DNA of 64,000 nucleotides from an uncultured Bacilli bacterium. GTDB taxonomy: Bacteria; Bacillota_I; Bacilli_A; RF39; UBA660. Under the pieces are notes generated by a model. The model ran no database searches, was not told where the DNA came from, and saw only the letters and a list, made by a program, of their open reading frames with translations. How positions within the stretch are numbered: position 1 is the stretch's first letter; each line of letters starts with the position of its first letter. Made by a program: the position numbers and the translations under genes. Shown here in pieces: positions 40,771 through 48,386 of the stretch. The DNA lies in contig CALWAL010000003.1 in the NCBI GenBank assembly GCA_944373145.1, positions 1-64,000 of the forward strand, in the 5' to 3' direction.

Positions 40771-41952
40771 ATGTTTATTCATAATTTTAAATATTCTTTA
40801 AAAACTCTTTTTAGAAACAAAGAATTAATATTTTGGACTTTTGCATTTCCAATAATATTAGCAACTTTCTTTAATATGGCGTTTTCAGATATAGAAAATA
40901 GTGAAAAATTAGACATTATAAATATAGCAATTATTCAAAATGATGATTTTAATAATAACGAAGTTTTTAAATCAGCCTTTGAAGAAATGAGTGATAAAAA
41001 TAATAAGGATAGATTATTCGAAACCAAATACACTACAAAAGAAGAAGCACAAAAATTACTAGAAGAAGAAAAAATAGTTGGTTATATGGAATTAGTAGAT
41101 AATAAACCTAAATTAACTTTTATAACAAGTGGTATTAATGAAACTATATTTAAATATGTATCAGAAGAAATTATGCAAACAAGTAATATTATAAATAACC
41201 TTACTGAAGAAGAAATACAAAACCAAATTATGACAGGAAATTTCAATGTTGACTATGAAAGTATTTATAATAAAGTAATAGAGATTACAACTGAAGAAAA
41301 TGTTAAACTTAAGAATATTTCGAGTGATAATCTAAGTTATACAATGATAGAATTTTATACACTTATTGCAATGGTTTGTTTATATGGTGGGATACTTGGA
41401 ACTGTTTCTATAAATCAAAATTTAGCTAATATGTCTAATCAAGGAAAAAGAGTATCAGTAGCACCCACAACAAAAGGTAAAGTAATTTTAAGTAGTGTTC
41501 TTGCAAGCTATATTACTCAATTAATAGGAGTTGCATTATTATTTATTTATACTATCTTTGTATTAAATGTTGATTATGGTAATAATTTAGGATTAATTAT
41601 TATTTTAGCAATGGTAGGAAGTCTAGCAGGATTATCATTAGGTACTATGGTAGCAACTACAATTAAATCAAATGAAAATGTTAAAACTGGCATAATTTTA
41701 TCTATAACAATGTTAGGTTGTTTTTTATCAGGAATGATGGGAATAACAATGAAATACATAATTGATAAAAATATTCCAATTATTAATAAATTAAATCCTG
41801 CAAATATGATAACAGATGGTTTATATTCTTTATATTACTATGAAACATTAGATAGATATATATTTAATGTTATAAGTTTGCTTATTTTTGCTTTCATATT
41901 AATTACAGTTTCCTATATCAGTTTAAGGAGGCAAAAATATGACAGTATTTAA
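40771..41952 (+). CDS. ABC-2 type permease (first subunit)
   Basis: The 393-residue permease has one N-terminal membrane helix (about residues 20-37) and a large extracytoplasmic domain (about 40-200). A bundle of five helices follows at the C-terminus, including GCFLSGMMGITMKYI and NPANMITDGLYSLYYYE, the ABC-2 (YhgE/NatB-like) layout. It starts on the base after the ATPase stop and overlaps the second permease by 14 bases. It likely forms a heterodimeric channel with that subunit. Confidence 0.9.
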   Translation: MFIHNFKYSLKTLFRNKELIFWTFAFPIILATFFNMAFSDIENSEKLDIINIAIIQNDDFNNNEVFKSAFEEMSDKNNKDRLFETKYTTKEEAQKLLEEEKIVGYMELVDNKPKLTFITSGINETIFKYVSEEIMQTSNIINNLTEEEIQNQIMTGNFNVDYESIYNKVIEITTEENVKLKNISSDNLSYTMIEFYTLIAMVCLYGGILGTVSINQNLANMSNQGKRVSVAPTTKGKVILSSVLASYITQLIGVALLFIYTIFVLNVDYGNNLGLIIILAMVGSLAGLSLGTMVATTIKSNENVKTGIILSITMLGCFLSGMMGITMKYIIDKNIPIINKLNPANMITDGLYSLYYYETLDRYIFNVISLLIFAFILITVSYISLRRQKYDSI

Positions 41953-43087
41953 AACATTTTTAAAAATATTAAACAAAAATAAATTCATTATAATATTGTA
42001 TACATTATTTTTAATATTCTTTGGTGGATTTAATATGCAAACAAGTGAACATAATACAAACTTTGTTGCAAGTAAACCTGATATAATGATAGTAAATTAT
42101 GATGAAGAAAAAGGAATTACAAAAGATTTAATAAAATATATAGAAGAAAATAGTAATGTAGTAGATTTAAAGAATAATGAAGATGCAATTAATGATGCCT
42201 TATTTTATAGAGATGTAAATTATGTAGTATATATTCCTAAAAATTATAATAAAGATTTTATGGATGGAAAAAATCCTGAAATAGAAATTAAAAGTACAGG
42301 AGATTATCAATCATCATTTGCCGAAATGTTGTTATCAAGATACATTAAAGTAGCAAATATTTATCAAAAAAGTATTAATAGTGAAGAAGAATTAATTAGT
42401 AAAATAAATGAAACTTTATCTAAAAAAAGTGAAGTCGAAATAACATCCAAATTAGATACTAATATTTTATCAAAAGCAACGTTTTATTATAATTTTGCTA
42501 ATTATAGTATAATGGCATGTTTGATATATGTTATATGTTTAATTTTAGCAAGTTTTAAAGATATAAAAATTCAAAAAAGAACAATTATTAGTAGTACTAA
42601 TTATAAAACTTTAAATAGAAAAATATTGTTATCAAATAGTTTGTTTTCCATAATTTTGTGGATGATATATGTTGTATTAAGTTTCATTTTAGTAGGGGAT
42701 ATAATGTTTTCTATTCATGGCATTTTTTACTTAATAAATTCATTTGTATTTACAATATGTGCTACCACAATTGCATTATTTATTGGTAATATAGTTTCAA
42801 ATAAAAATACAATAAGTGGAATAGTTAATGTAATAGCTCTGGGATCAAGTTTCTTATGTGGAGCATTTGTTCCAATGGAGTGGCTACCAGATGGAGTTAT
42901 AAAAATTGCTCATATTTTACCTTCATATTACTATATAAGTAATAATGAAGTTTTAAAAACATTAGAACTTATTAATTTAAATACTATAAAACCAATATTA
43001 TTAAATATTATAATTGTATTATCTTTTTCTATTATGTTTATTATTCTAACTAATATAGTATCAAAAAGAAAACAAAAAATAGGTTAA
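41939..43087 (+). CDS. ABC-2 type permease (second subunit)
   Basis: The 382-residue permease has the same plan as the first. One N-terminal helix leads to an extracytoplasmic domain (PDIMIVNYDEEKG...DVNYVVYIPKNYN) and a C-terminal helix bundle with SSFLCGAFVPMEWLPDG and HILPSYYYISNNEVLKT. The two permeases are paralogues but clearly different in sequence. Coupled translation to the first permease indicates fixed stoichiometry. Together with the ATPase it forms the cargo exporter of the element. Confidence 0.9.
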   Translation: MTVFKTFLKILNKNKFIIILYTLFLIFFGGFNMQTSEHNTNFVASKPDIMIVNYDEEKGITKDLIKYIEENSNVVDLKNNEDAINDALFYRDVNYVVYIPKNYNKDFMDGKNPEIEIKSTGDYQSSFAEMLLSRYIKVANIYQKSINSEEELISKINETLSKKSEVEITSKLDTNILSKATFYYNFANYSIMACLIYVICLILASFKDIKIQKRTIISSTNYKTLNRKILLSNSLFSIILWMIYVVLSFILVGDIMFSIHGIFYLINSFVFTICATTIALFIGNIVSNKNTISGIVNVIALGSSFLCGAFVPMEWLPDGVIKIAHILPSYYYISNNEVLKTLELINLNTIKPILLNIIIVLSFSIMFIILTNIVSKRKQKIG

Positions 43088-43116
43088 AAATAGAAATATG
43101 AAAGAGAGTTGTGGAT

Positions 43117-43869
43117 ATGGAAATATTAGAATATGGTGATCCTAAAAATAAAAAAATTATTTTAATTCATGGTTTTCAATGCCCATATCAAATTTGGAAT
43201 GATTATATCGAGTATTATAAAAACAATTATTTTGTAATTGTTCCAATTCTTGAGGGCCATAATGTAAATGATAAAGAAAATTTTATTTCTTTTGATATAT
43301 GCGCTAAAGATATAGAAGAATATTATATTAAAAGATATGGTAATAAAGTTTTTGCTGTTTATGGTATGAGTATGGGAGGAATTTTAGCAAGCTACATTTG
43401 GAAGAATAAAAATATAGAAATAGAAAAATTAATATTAGAAAGTTCTCCTCTCTTATCTTGGAATAATTTTATTATAAGATATTTTACAAATTGGTATTTA
43501 GATATTACTCATAAAACGCAAAATAGAGATAAAAAAACTATAAATCATGCAGTTGGTACTATTATTAGCAAGGACAAATTAAATATATTTTTAGAACTAT
43601 GTGATCATCTGTCAGATGAAACAATAATCAATTGTGTTAAGGAAGTTGGTAGGTTTAATTTACCAAAGGATATTGATACACCTGATACAGAGGTTTATTA
43701 TTTGTATGGTAGTAAAATAAATGAAATTTTATTTAGAAAAGTAGCAAGATATTTGAAAAAAAATTATAATGCAACGACTATTTGTTTGAAAGGAAAAGGC
43801 CATTGTGAGGATACACTAACTAATTCTAAAGAACATATTAAAACTTTAAATAAAGTACTAAAAAAATAA
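43117..43869 (+). CDS. Alpha/beta hydrolase
   Basis: The protein of about 250 residues has LIHGFQCPYQIWNDY (oxyanion HG), the nucleophile elbow GMSMGG (Ser near residue 89), and a C-terminal GKGHCED that carries the catalytic His. This is a serine hydrolase of the esterase/lipase type with no signal peptide. The ATG at 43117 is better spaced from AGAGAG than the GTG at 43111. It follows the exporter by about 30 bases and is likely in that operon; it may process or detoxify the exporter's substrate. Confidence 0.85.
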   Translation: MEILEYGDPKNKKIILIHGFQCPYQIWNDYIEYYKNNYFVIVPILEGHNVNDKENFISFDICAKDIEEYYIKRYGNKVFAVYGMSMGGILASYIWKNKNIEIEKLILESSPLLSWNNFIIRYFTNWYLDITHKTQNRDKKTINHAVGTIISKDKLNIFLELCDHLSDETIINCVKEVGRFNLPKDIDTPDTEVYYLYGSKINEILFRKVARYLKKNYNATTICLKGKGHCEDTLTNSKEHIKTLNKVLKK

Positions 43870-44015
43870 ATCAAGTTATCTAAACGTCAATCGTTTGATA
43901 ATAAATATATTTTTTAAAATAAAGCATTAATTTTTACATTATTGTTAATAAATTTAATACTTATTTAAAAACATTAATGTTAAAATAATGTTTTTTTAAT
44001 TATGATATTTTCAAA

Positions 44016-44045
44016 CACGATTAAATGTGATATAATTTAATCGTG
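44016..44045 (+). promoter_or_regulatory. AbiE operator: perfect 11-bp inverted repeat over the -10 box
   Basis: CACGATTAAAT (44016-44026) and ATTTAATCGTG (44035-44045) are perfect inverted repeats with an 8-base spacer. TATAAT (44031-44036) is embedded between and into the arms. AbiEi antitoxins are known to autorepress through inverted repeats at their promoter, so this is the likely site. Confidence 0.8.
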
Positions 44046-44060
44046 AAAGGAAATGATGAT

Positions 44061-44648
44061 ATGGAATATGAAAATAAAATTTTAAATTTATTTAAAAATG
44101 GTTATCTAACTACTAAAGATGTTAATGATAATAATATTCCTAGATTTTATTTAACTAAACTTATTAAAGAAAACAAAATAGAAAGAGTAAGTCGAGGAGT
44201 ATATATTAAGAAAAATGAACTAGTCGATGAGTTTGTGATTTTACAAAGCAAAAGTAAAAATTCTATTTACTCAAATACAACCGCTTTATATTTACACGGT
44301 TTTTCTAATAGAATTCCTATTAAATATGATATTACTATCAATAGTGGTTATAATGGCTCTCTCCAAAAGGAAGATAATGTTAATTTATTTTATACAAAAA
44401 GAGAATTATTAGAGTTAGGAGTAATTGACTATAAATTGGATTCTGGTAATATTATCAGAGTTTACGATTTAGATAAAACTATTTGTGATATTATTAAAAA
44501 TAAGAAGAAAATAGATGCTGAAATTTTTAATAAGGCTATTAGAGAGTATTTTTATAGTAAAAAGAAAAACACTTTAAAACTATATGAATACGCTAAAAAG
44601 ATGAATATTTATAATAAAGTAAGAGATACTTTTGAGGTGTTTGGATGA
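44061..44648 (+). CDS. AbiEi-like antitoxin / transcriptional regulator (type IV TA)
   Basis: The 195-residue protein has an N-terminal winged helix (FKNGYLTTKDVNDNNIPRFYLTKLI) followed by IERVSRGVYIKKN. The AbiEi core comes next: SIYSNTTALYLHGFSNRIP near 80, then RVYDLDKTICDIIKNKKKID. In type IV AbiE systems the antitoxin represses the operon and counteracts the toxin without binding it. The start at 44061 is spaced nine bases from AAAGGA; the upstream GTG lies in the operator. The stop overlaps the toxin start by four bases. Confidence 0.87.
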   Translation: MEYENKILNLFKNGYLTTKDVNDNNIPRFYLTKLIKENKIERVSRGVYIKKNELVDEFVILQSKSKNSIYSNTTALYLHGFSNRIPIKYDITINSGYNGSLQKEDNVNLFYTKRELLELGVIDYKLDSGNIIRVYDLDKTICDIIKNKKKIDAEIFNKAIREYFYSKKKNTLKLYEYAKKMNIYNKVRDTFEVFG

Positions 44649-45496
44649 TTAAAAATAGAGATAGTCTAAAAGCCAAAGCATCTAACTTATCTAAAAAGAC
44701 TAACATACCTAATAAATATTTAATTCAAAACTTTATGTTTGAAGCCTTATTAAAAAGAATATCAAAATCTAAGTATAAAAATAAATTTGTCATTAAAGGT
44801 GGACTTTTATTATCGTCTGTCTTTGGTGTTAATTTGAGAAGTACTATGGATTTAGACACTACTATAAAAGGATTACCACTAGATAGAGATACTATTACTA
44901 AAGTTATTAATGAAATTATAAGTATTGATGTAGAGGATAATGTCAGACTTGAAATAGAAAATATGAAAGATATCAGAGAAGAAGAATTATATTCCGGATT
45001 TGAAGTTAATTTAAAAGCAGAATTTGACGGTTTAAAAACTAATTTAATGATTGATATAACTACTGGAGATATTATCACTTATAAAGAAGTCGAGTTTAAA
45101 TATAGTACCTTATTTGATAATGAAACCATTAATATTATGACTTATAATTATGAAACAATTATTGCTGAAAAATTTGAATCAATTATTAGTAGAAATATCG
45201 ATAATACTAGAATGAAAGATTACTATGATTTATATATGTTCGTTAATTTAAAATGGAATGACATTAATAAAGACACTTTAAGAAAAGCCATTATCAATAC
45301 ATCCAAAGCACGAGAAACATTAGACTATATTGATAATGCTAGCAAATATATAGAATTAATTAGTGATGATGAAAGATTAAAAGCTTTATGGAATAGTTAT
45401 CAAAATAACTATGAATATGCAAAAGATATAAAGTTTGTTGATACAATAAATGCCATTAAAGTAATTAGTGAAATTGTTGTACCAGTTGCAATTTAA
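44645..45496 (+). CDS. AbiEii-like nucleotidyltransferase toxin
   Basis: This 283-residue protein has the nucleotidyltransferase fold motif KGGLLLSSVFG near residue 50 followed by LRSTMDLDTTIKG (the D-x-D metal site, near 68). EKFESIISRNIDNTRMKDYYDLYM near 175 is another AbiEii/DUF1814 hallmark. Such toxins add nucleotides (to tRNA ends in the studied relatives), blocking translation, and can serve in phage abortive infection. The ATGA overlap with the antitoxin is typical. The pair would select against loss of the excised circle. Confidence 0.88.
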   Translation: MIKNRDSLKAKASNLSKKTNIPNKYLIQNFMFEALLKRISKSKYKNKFVIKGGLLLSSVFGVNLRSTMDLDTTIKGLPLDRDTITKVINEIISIDVEDNVRLEIENMKDIREEELYSGFEVNLKAEFDGLKTNLMIDITTGDIITYKEVEFKYSTLFDNETINIMTYNYETIIAEKFESIISRNIDNTRMKDYYDLYMFVNLKWNDINKDTLRKAIINTSKARETLDYIDNASKYIELISDDERLKALWNSYQNNYEYAKDIKFVDTINAIKVISEIVVPVAI

Positions 45497-45546
45497 AGTA
45501 GAAGGAAGTAAGAATGACTAACAGATAAATTAAAATAAGAGTTGTT

Positions 45547-45651
45547 ATGATAAATTCTGCTTTATGGAGGATACTGGAAAAATTAGGCTTCATTAGACAA
45601 AATAAAACTAGTTTAACATATTTTTTAGATGTGCTAATTGAAGATTATTAA
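45547..45651 (+). CDS. Possible small protein or gene remnant
   Basis: An open frame of 34 codons encodes INSALWRILEKLGF and TSLTYFLDVLIEDY, a helical, protein-like sequence. It has no good ribosome site and no long upstream frame. It may be a remnant of a longer gene or a small peptide. It lies in the 220-base gap between the AbiEii gene and the peptidase-like gene; the rest of the gap shows nothing clear. Confidence 0.25.
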   Translation: MINSALWRILEKLGFIRQNKTSLTYFLDVLIEDY

Positions 45652-45717
45652 TAGACTATTACTAAAGAACAATAGTTTACACTTTAAGAAATAATAAAAA
45701 TATAAGGAGATGATTTT

Positions 45718-46440
45718 ATGCAATTAATACTTTGTGGTGGAGGTTCTGGTGATCAAAATACATTAGCAAATCAAAAGCTTAATGAAATCATTGATCATAC
45801 AAGACCAATATTATATATACCACTTGCTATGAACGAAGAAGAGCATTCTTATGATAGTTGTTATGAGTGGATTCAAGGAGAGTTAGCAAATGTAGATATT
45901 CCATATATTGAAATGGTTAGAACATTTGAAGAACTTGCCTCTAAAGATTTTAAACATTATGCAGCATTATTTATTGGTGGTGGGAATACCTATAAATTAT
46001 TATTAGGTTTAAAGCAAAGTGGGGCTTTTAATAATATTAGGAATTATATCAATAACGATGGGATAGTAATAGGTGGAAGTGCAGGTGCAGTTATATTTGG
46101 ATATGATATAAATATTATTGCAAGTATGGATAGAAATGATGTTAATTTAACTGATACTAGAGGGTTTGATGTATTGTCAGGAATTTCTATTTTTCCACAC
46201 TATACTAATAAAAAGTCTAAACTTACTGATGATGAAAATGAAGAAAGATTAAATAAATTTACAAATTCAATTATTAATTTTTCAAAATCAATAGGGAAAG
46301 TAATTGCTATACCAGAAGAAGATGCAATTTATGTAAATAATAATAGCATTGAATTGTTAGGAACTAGAGATTATTTTACATTTGAAAATGGATTGATAAA
46401 TAAATTTGACATTGAAGATAACAAACAAATAAAAAGATGA
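45718..46440 (+). CDS. Peptidase E-like (S51, class I glutamine amidotransferase fold) protein
   Basis: The 240-residue protein starts LILCGGGSGDQNT and contains FIGGGNTYKLLLGLKQSG near residue 83. The nucleophile elbow IGGSAGAVIFG near 117 (Ser119 in G-x-S-A-G) follows, then GISIFPHYTNKK with the catalytic-region His. Peptidase E relatives cleave Asp-X dipeptides or act on cyanophycin-like substrates. AAGGAGATGA precedes the ATG. It lies between the AbiE pair and the hairpin region, alone in its own transcript. Its benefit to the element is unclear. Confidence 0.87.
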   Translation: MQLILCGGGSGDQNTLANQKLNEIIDHTRPILYIPLAMNEEEHSYDSCYEWIQGELANVDIPYIEMVRTFEELASKDFKHYAALFIGGGNTYKLLLGLKQSGAFNNIRNYINNDGIVIGGSAGAVIFGYDINIIASMDRNDVNLTDTRGFDVLSGISIFPHYTNKKSKLTDDENEERLNKFTNSIINFSKSIGKVIAIPEEDAIYVNNNSIELLGTRDYFTFENGLINKFDIEDNKQIKR

Positions 46441-46524
46441 TGTAGAGCATTACTCAACTCACTCAACATTGTTTTTTTAGTAAAAAGATAATAAGATTAT
46501 TAATAAATAATTAAAAATTTTATC

Positions 46525-46563
46525 CGACATGAAAAAAGCATAAAACGACATGAATTAGGCATA
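46525..46563 (+). repeat. Two iteron-like 18-bp repeats
   Basis: CGACATGAA-N4-GCATA occurs at 46525-46542 and again at 46546-46563, a 21-bp step (two helical turns). The conserved halves are identical and only the four internal bases differ. It lies just upstream of a strong promoter and is likely a protein-binding site (regulator, replication initiator or directionality factor). Confidence 0.65.
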
Positions 46564-46570
46564 GAATAAG

Positions 46571-46599
46571 CTTGACCTAGTTTTGTCAAGTGCTATAAT
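46571..46599 (+). promoter_or_regulatory. Strong promoter with overlapping inverted repeat
   Basis: TTGACC (46572-46577) and TATAAT (46594-46599) have a 16-base spacer. CTTGAC (46571-46576) and GTCAAG (46585-46590) form a perfect 6-bp inverted repeat across the -35 and spacer, so a repressor could bind there. Transcription would enter the hairpin region that follows. Confidence 0.7.
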
Positions 46600-46605
46600 A
46601 TAGTA

Positions 46606-46890
46606 AAATATTAAGAAATTACGCAGAGAGGAACTAGATTCTTCTCTTTTTCTTTTGAAAGAAGGTGTTATATAAAATAAAATTAAAGGAAGCGCATATT
46701 TTTAATGAATTAGTAATAAGTGGTCACTATTTATAAAAGTAGTAGCCACTTTTTTAATTAGTATTAAAAGAACTTTTATACATGAGTAGTCACTTCTACT
46801 TATAAAAGTAGTCATTTTTGCAAGTGCAAAAATAGTAAGACACCATTACTTCATCCTTATTTTATCAAGGATCAATAAATTTATGGTGTC
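46606..46890 (+). ncRNA. Structured non-coding transcript or origin region in the element
   Basis: The region after the promoter has no gene but at least four hairpins. AGAGAGGAA...TTCTTCTCT with a T run lies near 46625-46652 (terminator-like). AAGTGGTCACTA...TAGTAGCCACTT plus T6 is near 46718-46756. ATTTTTGC-AAGT-GCAAAAAT is at 46813-46832. GACACCAT (46839-46846) pairs with ATGGTGTC (46883-46890), enclosing a CCTT...AAGG stem. Options are a small regulatory RNA, an attenuator leader for the HTH gene, or a replication/transfer origin. Non-coding nature is clear; which of these is not. Confidence 0.5.
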
Positions 46891-46994
46891 GTTCTTCTTA
46901 TGCCCATTAAAAATATGCAGTATTTTTACTATAAAAAACACCCCCAAAATAGCAAAAGTGGCTACTCATAATTTTAAGAAAGGAAAAATAAATA

Positions 46995-47311
46995 TGATAT
47001 TTAGAACAAATAAAATTACAAATTATACGAAGATTGATAATAGATATTTGGAAGATAAAAACATTTCTTTAAAGGCTAAAGGATTATTAACTTTAATGTT
47101 ATCTTTACCAGATAATTGGAAATTTAATGTTAATGGTTTATGCCTTTTATGTAAAGAAAGTAAAAATGCAGTTAATAGCGCAATAAAAGAATTAAAGGAT
47201 AATAAATATTTAGAGGTGGAAAAAACTTACGATGAAAGTGGAAGATTTATTTATGTATATATCATTTATGAATATCCAGATGACCCGAAAGGACATCTCG
47301 ATTTACCATAA
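46995..47311 (+). CDS. Helix-turn-helix protein (replication/regulatory type)
   Basis: The 105-residue protein begins MIFRTNKITNYTKID-NRYL and contains ISLKAKGLLTLMLSLPDNWKF followed by CKESKNAVNSAIKELKDNKYL. This is a winged helix common in phage and plasmid replication-initiation and transfer-region proteins of Firmicutes (helix-turn-helix domain, RepL/DnaD-like). AAGAAAGGAAAAATAAAT precedes the ATG; the open frame further upstream runs through the hairpins and is rejected. The usual longer C-terminal part is absent, so it may be a shortened relative. Confidence 0.75.
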
Positions 47312-47576
47312 CTGGATAATTAGATACTATTAATAACTAATATATTAATAAACTAAAAATAAATAGATAAAGTTGATAAAACAAAATAAATTTTTTTGTA
47401 AAAATCTCTTGCAAAATTCACTTTTTTAAGTGATAAATATTAAAACCAAAAAATTTGTTTATTAATGTTTAATTTAACTTATAAGAGGTTTTAATATCAT
47501 TCATAATCAGTTATTAGTATAAAAAATTAAAGCTTCTTAAAATGGCTTAAATTAAAAATGAAAGGATGTGTTTAAT
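47312..47576 (+). other. AT-rich intergenic region in the element
   Basis: About 265 bases with no supported gene. It holds runs of A and T and repeated TTAATAA/ATATTAAT words. AAAGGATGTG near 47561 is the ribosome site of the following gene. No clear terminator or promoter pair is seen. Confidence 0.4.
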
Positions 47577-48002
47577 ATGTATTTAAAAAATACAAGTGAT
47601 GAGGTTAAAAAAATAACAGAAAAAATAATTGAACTGGATAATGAAAATAAACTTAAATTTATCAGTTATATTTTAAGTTTATGGGATAATGGCCAAATTA
47701 ATAGTTTAAATGAAACTAACCCTTATTTATTAGATGACAGTATCTGTATCGATATATTTAATCCAAGTAGTATTGGTTACCGTTATTTAGTAACTAAATT
47801 AAAAGAATATTGGAATCATACATATAAACTTTATCATCTTTATCAAGAGGAATATAAAAGAATGATACCTTTATTTGAAAAGTTATCTTTTAAAGAAAAG
47901 ATAGATGTACTTGCAGAAATATTTTTAATTTTAGAACATGATAAATTACTACCAGATAATGTTGATGGCTATGAAATTGCTAGAATGATTATAAAATATT
48001 AA
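47577..48002 (+). CDS. Unknown element protein upstream of the recombinase module
   Basis: The 141-residue protein is helical and acidic: TSDEVKKITEKIIELDNENKLKFISYILSLWDNG, then SICIDIFNPSSIGYRYLVTKLKEYWNHTYKLYH and FEKLSFKEKIDVLAEIFLILEHDK. It has no membrane segment, cysteine cluster or known motif. The ATG at 47577 follows AAAGGATGTG. It lies just ahead of the attenuator and could be a regulator or an accessory recombination factor. Family not recognised. Confidence 0.65.
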   Translation: MYLKNTSDEVKKITEKIIELDNENKLKFISYILSLWDNGQINSLNETNPYLLDDSICIDIFNPSSIGYRYLVTKLKEYWNHTYKLYHLYQEEYKRMIPLFEKLSFKEKIDVLAEIFLILEHDKLLPDNVDGYEIARMIIKY

Positions 48003-48025
48003 ATATTTGAAAACTAAATTGTTAT

Positions 48026-48128
48026 TTGAAAACTTAATATTTTCGGATAATAATTTAGTCTAATTTTGTCCTTATAAGGTATTAAGTTTTCAATTTTTGT
48101 AGAACTTATTACCTTAAGTTCTTTTTTA
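48026..48128 (+). promoter_or_regulatory. Predicted transcription attenuator ahead of the recombinase module
   Basis: Four segments can pair in exclusive ways. A (48026-48039, TTGAAAACTTAATA) is fully complementary to B (48080-48093). B's 48076-48088 (AAGGTATTAAGTT) pairs 12 of 13 with C (48103-48115, AACTTATTACCTT). AGAACTT (48101-48107) pairs with AAGTTCT (48116-48122) followed by T6, a terminator. So A:B permits termination, while B:C blocks it. The signal that chooses is not evident; no clear leader peptide is seen. Confidence 0.65.
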
Positions 48129-48168
48129 GTTTTTATAAAAATAAACTTAAAAGAAAGGACAAAAATAT

Positions 48169-48375
48169 ATGGAAAAGGTAAATAAAATTCCATCTAGAAT
48201 AATTGAAATAGAAACAAGTATCAAATTGCTAGAATACTTAAAAAGAAAAAATGTTATAGATGATGGAATGTATAACTTTTGTATTAACAAATTAATGAAT
48301 AAACTTACATTAGAAAAAAGTAAGATTGATGAAGATTATATAAATAATACCAATAATTATAAAATATTAACTTAG
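48169..48375 (+). CDS. Small protein, candidate recombination directionality factor
   Basis: The 68-residue protein (IPSRIIEIETSIKLLEYLKRK, DDGMYNFCINKLMNKLTLE) is helical, with basic and acidic patches. Its stop is 11 bases before the recombinase start, and GAAAGGAC precedes its ATG, so the two are co-expressed downstream of the attenuator. Small unrelated proteins beside serine integrases often act as directionality factors that switch integration to excision. There is no sequence-family proof; the role is inferred from position only. Confidence 0.65.
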   Translation: MEKVNKIPSRIIEIETSIKLLEYLKRKNVIDDGMYNFCINKLMNKLTLEKSKIDEDYINNTNNYKILT

Positions 48376-48386
48376 GAGGCGTTACT

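Noticed and set aside
46706-46836. Repeated AAAAGTAGT units as a CRISPR array
   Set aside because: Copies are short, irregular and part of hairpins with T runs; there are no uniform spacers or cas genes anywhere in the window.
46883-46994. N-terminal extension of the HTH protein from 46883
   Set aside because: It would begin within the hairpin arm, lacks a ribosome site, and the family N-terminus begins at 46995 with good AAGGAAAA spacing.
48007-48063. TTG-initiated leader peptide controlling the attenuator
   Set aside because: The 18-codon frame has no ribosome site and no biased codon run, so it is not supported as the sensing element.
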